NCBI GenBank assembly: GCA_963693365.1
Contig: CAVNZM010000006.1
Location: 5,456,001 to 5,520,000, forward strand
DNA: 64,000 nt
Origin: Amoebidium appalachense
Lineage: Eukaryota > Ichthyosporea
Direction of reading: 5' to 3'
The translations under genes were made by a program, and so were the position numbers. Below the pieces are notes generated by a model. That model did no database searches, was not told where the DNA came from, and worked only from the letters and a program-made list of their open reading frames with translations. This document shows positions 60,397-64,000 of the stretch, piece after piece (within the stretch, counting starts at the first letter, position 1; the number at the start of each line of letters is the position of its first letter).

Positions 60397-62919
60397 CTTA
60401 TTTATTTATTTATTTATTTATTTTTATTTTTTTTATTTTTTTGCCCCTCCCGTTTTTGAGTACACTGAAGGGTTAAGTTTTTTCCTTTGGGAAAAGTTTA
60501 CATGTGATTGAAGAATCAGGTCTTCTTGCTGCCATAGTTGTTACTTTTTAGGTTTCTATTCTTCGTGGTTAAGCTTTTTATGTATACACATATTTGAATT
60601 TTGCCAGTTCATTTTTTTTTTTTTCGGTTAGAGGGAGTGGGGAGTGGGAGGTTCAGCAGTGATGGATGGAGACGGGCAGACGCGCATGGCACGTGTAGGT
60701 GCGTGTGTGTTACACTGTGCTTGTGCGCGTGCGTGTACGCGTGGGTGTGAGTTTGCGTGTCCTTGTGCTCACACTCCTGAACCCAGTTTGACAATCATGC
60801 ACGTGTGATATACTTTTTTGCTACCATCCTGTACTGTGCAGATGGCCTACCCTGCATCTCGAAATGCTCGTTTAGTTATAAAGTTTCACAGAGTTTAAGT
60901 AGTTGTGGAGTATTATATTATATGTATATATAGACGATCGTATATTTTGTATGTAAGGAAGAATATGTCGAAACCCTATAAGTAATTCCAGCTATCTCTG
61001 TAAAGTTTCCTGCAGCCTGCACGAATCATTAAAGGCCCCGATGCTCTCCGTACAGCTGTGATCACATGACTCAGCGATGACCATGGCCGTGCACTGTGGC
61101 GCCATAAAAAACAAGTCATACCGCAGTGACAGTAATGCCCATTAGGGCCACACTGCAGGTGCAAACAGAAATAAAAAACACATAATATAACGCTCATGCG
61201 TAGAGACGCATCATTGGCGCTTTGATCTTTGAGTTCATGCATAAGGTATGCCCTGATTTGCTTGTCTGCAATTGCAGATTTTGTGAACAAGTGCTGCATT
61301 AGTGTGTGCTGCATTCAACGCCTGTCCTTTGATTCGCAATTGAAAGCGCACACAAATCAACTGCACAGGAACTCGCACACACGTACACAAGCGCTGGTAG
61401 ATGGAAGCACACACACACAGTAGCATCAACACCCACTCATCCGCACTACACTACCCACATTTTGTGCAAGCCTCTTGGCAAGGTAAACACACGGAGGGCA
61501 CACCTACGTTTACGAGAGACGATAACAGAAGCGGTCTATTCTGCTCACGACATCATAACTGTTTTAGCTCCATCATTGGCTGTATTTTAGACTGAGGCCT
61601 TTAAAAAATGTAAAATGTCAAATACCTTATTTGATTAGATAGATGGTGTTTAGTTAGGTCATCTATTTAGCCGTGTGAGGGAGATCCTGGCTCACAGGAT
61701 GATGATGTGCGGTTGTTTGGAAAGCTCGGTTCGGTTTAAAGTTCGCATTTTCTTGACGAGAAGAGAATTCAGCATTCGAAAAAGAGTAAGATACTGGAGG
61801 TCTCAGTAGCGAGTCTGCAAACGTCGACAGAATTCGCACCCTGCTTCTCACATACGTATTCTTGGTTGATTCAGCCGATCGATTGGTTCTTGGGAAGCTT
61901 CCTTGGGGTTGTTTTTTGCCCATTTTTTTGACAACATCGTGATGTTTTTTTTTGTGGCGACATACATAGTAAAGCAACTGTCCGTATAAGCTGTTGTTAT
62001 TATTTTTTCTTGCAGCCCTAACAGCAAAGGTTTTATCTGCACCTTCTTTCAATTCATCTTTTACATCTTGGTGGGTAGATCACTGTTTACACTGTTCACA
62101 GTAGTTGAAAGGTGAACAAATAGCCTTTTTCCAACGGAACGTGGGTTGCTTATAACCCGCGTGTTCCTCGCTTTTCTTCCGCCCCAATTTCTTTCACCTC
62201 ATACGAACTTCACGGGTACCCGCCAGCGAGGCACCTGGAGTTAAGCAATCTCCTGTTATTTTTGGCGTGGAGAGGCTATTTTCGCCGCACATGAGCCATG
62301 TGTGAGCGTGAGGAGTCCCCGACGCTTCTTTCTCTGTCGGCACAGGCGGTCTGCGCCTATATCATCGTAAGTTGATCTTCGTTTATTTTACCATGGTCAC
62401 GGGCGTTTTGGTAAAGTATTGCTGTTGCGTACAGACTACCTTTTTGTTTACTTGTGGCTGTTGGTGTGTTGCGGTGATATGGAGCTGTCTCAGGGATGGG
62501 TGCACGTTGAACTTCGTGAGAGGAATTTTGTGTCTGTTTTGCTTGTAACGGTGGGTGAGGAAGGCAAAATGGAAAGAAGGAGGTAAGGAAAGAGCGGAGA
62601 AAATGAGTTTTTTGTATGCCTGGGGCGCGTGCATGTTTACGGGTTGTGTGAAGTTGCACATACACACACACGCGCGCGCAATCAATTGCACAAACAGACA
62701 CACACACAGAGATGCACGTGCTCGCTGGTCACGAGTACAAGCATGCCTGTGGTTAGGGCTTGCATGGGTGCATTTATAGGGTGTGTGCCTGCATGTATAC
62801 GTGCACAGGCCAGCGTTCATGTGCAAGTGTGTGATTGCACTTGACGGGCCATACACGCGCACGCAAGCACACACGCCCACGAGGGTACACTCAAACACAT
62901 GTGCAGACGGGCGACACAC

Positions 62920-62950
<31 letters not shown>

Positions 62951-63466
62951 GGAAAAAGAAAGAAAGTGAAATAGAAAAAGAAAAGTACAAAAGGTAAAAA
63001 AGGAAAACAGAGTTGTGTAAGCCTGCTTGCACATAACCACATACACGTGCACACACGCACACACACAAAGACAAACATAGGAGATACCCGAGCTCGCACA
63101 CACACGTGCATGCATGCACACATACAAGTGTGCATGTACATATGCCCGCGTGCACGCACAAATACACGACACATGTGCGAGACTCGTGCACTTACACCAA
63201 CATTTTATGCACACAAACAATACACATACTCACTAGAACACATTACAATACAATACAACAATACACACACTCAATACAATACACACACACTTACACACCG
63301 GACTCCGACAAACACATACACATGCACATGCTCGCACACTCACGCACACACACATTATCTCCCACGCATACACACACGTGTGCCCACATACTCAAACGCA
63401 CACACGAACGCACACACGCACACACGTACACGTACGCACACACATGCACACACACACACACACGTC

Positions 63467-63497
<31 letters not shown>

Positions 63498-63534
63498 ACA
63501 CATATACACAAACACGCACACACACACACACCAG
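60397..63534. other. Lipase 3' flank and spacer
   Basis: Begins with TTTA repeats at 60398-60422. 60480-62640 is ordinary sequence with few tracts. From 62650 onward it turns into degenerate CA/CG-rich sequence, (CA)n and a C tract, leading to the acceptor at 63534. CGTGGGTTGCTTATAACCCGC near 62142 is an imperfect inverted repeat. One weak reverse ORF is listed separately. Confidence 0.45.
61663..62052 (-). CDS. Hypothetical ORF, 129 aa (weak)
   Basis: A reverse-strand ATG-to-stop frame of non-repetitive composition, basic, with stretches such as VKKMGKKQPQGSFPRTNRSA and VRSRVRILSTFADSLL. No family recognised, no splice partners or polyadenylation signal confirmed. Possibly a single-exon gene, possibly chance. 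Confidence 0.25.
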   Translation of the reverse strand: MKEGADKTFAVRAARKNNNNSLYGQLLYYVCRHKKKHHDVVKKMGKKQPQGSFPRTNRSAESTKNTYVRSRVRILSTFADSLLRPPVSYSFSNAEFSSRQENANFKPNRAFQTTAHHHPVSQDLPHTAK

Positions 63535-63684
63535 GAGCCAAATCTGAGGTTTGGCCACGTGTATCTCAACGACAATGTTACGGAGGTGCTTCTTCAGACG
63601 CTCAGGCAGAGAAAAACAATTCACGATGGAACACTTGCAGCGTTTGGAGACAGTGAGAGTTGCAATGTTGCTCGTGTGAATCTG
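63535..63684 (+). CDS. Internal exon of an unidentified gene
   Basis: Fifty codons in phase 0 between CACACACCAG| and |GTAAGAG, reading [50 protein letters not shown]. The alternation of [14 protein letters not shown] and ARVNL is reminiscent of leucine-rich repeats of the RanGAP/NLRC type, but one exon cannot decide. (CA)n lies upstream and G/(GT)n downstream of the exon. The remaining exons would lie beyond the window or in the spacer to the left. Confidence 0.55.
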
Positions 63685-63742
63685 GTAAGAGTTATAGTGT
63701 GTGCGTTTTTATGGGTGGGTGGGGGGGGGGGGGGGGGGGTAC

Positions 63743-63775
<33 letters not shown>

Positions 63776-63855
63776 CGTGTGTGCGTGTGTGTGTTTTTGT
63801 GGGCACGCATGCGCACTCAAGTGAGTGTGGGCGGATGTGGGTGTGTGTTGTTGGG

Positions 63856-63886
<31 letters not shown>

Positions 63887-64000
63887 GTCTCTCTCTCGTT
63901 CTCCCTCTTTCTCTCCCTCACACTCTTTCTCTTGCTCTCTGTGTGTGTGTGTGCGTCTCGGGCGCGTGTGTGTGCACCCTATGATATGCTGAATACGTAC
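63685..64000. repeat. G, (GT)n and (CT)n tracts after donor
   Basis: Intron start: G tract at 63720-63740, GT array at 63745-63768 and CT array at 63857-63900. No further exon before the window ends. Confidence 0.7.

Noticed and set aside
62200-62320. Possible 5S rRNA or other Pol III gene (GGAGTTAAGCA…GTGGAGAGGCT)
   Set aside because: Resemblance is limited to short box-like segments; the terminal helix cannot be formed and no T-run terminator follows.

Overview
This is a eukaryotic nuclear window. Its genes are split by spliceosomal GT–AG introns, and the non-coding DNA is packed with long C/G homopolymers (up to about 50 nt), (CA/GT)n, (CT/GA)n and compound T-G or C-A runs. The gene set (a BRWD/PHIP-type bromodomain protein, transgelin/calponin, VPS45, hormone-sensitive lipase with its N-terminal domain, an EGF-transmembrane protein, a 7TM receptor, an F-box/LRR relic) suggests an opisthokont, possibly a unicellular holozoan. 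That assignment is inference. Most very long open frames here are translated microsatellites (poly-His/Thr, Cys/Val, Pro, Gly, Ser/Leu, Arg/Glu) and were ignored.

Layout. 0.66–8.8 kb (+): 3' part of a BRWD/PHIP-like gene encoding four tandem bromodomain-like modules. 10.5–13.2 kb (−): 5'-truncated non-LTR retrotransposon with an uninterrupted reverse transcriptase frame, abutting a 0.4-kb dispersed repeat that recurs at 23.8 kb. 14.3–15.2 kb (+): two-exon transgelin/calponin gene with a TATA box. 17.6–19.9 kb (−): seven-transmembrane receptor. 20–31 kb: mostly intergenic, with a possible decayed ORF at 22.9 kb. 31.4–32.5 kb (+): F-box/LRR reading frame broken by frameshifts. About 34–36 kb (+): C-terminal exons of an unrecognised multi-pass membrane protein. 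37.6–40.1 kb (−): EGF-like/transmembrane protein. 44.5–56.2 kb (−): complete VPS45 gene in about 12 exons, with a tRNA-His nested in an intron. 57.1–60.4 kb (+): two-exon hormone-sensitive lipase, divergent from VPS45. 63.5 kb (+): one exon of a further gene.

Exon models were built by hand from family similarity, splice sites and phase. For BRWD, VPS45, lipase and transgelin the phases agree across nearly every junction. The most interesting signal is in the introns. Many acceptors sit directly behind (CA)n or C tracts, and a subset of introns have G/GU-rich 5' ends facing C/CA-rich 3' ends on the sense strand, so the two intron ends could pair and bring the splice sites together. Also notable are partial exon duplications inside introns of two unrelated genes, and a dispersed ~150-bp repeat family whose copies lie in the same sense as the nearest gene.
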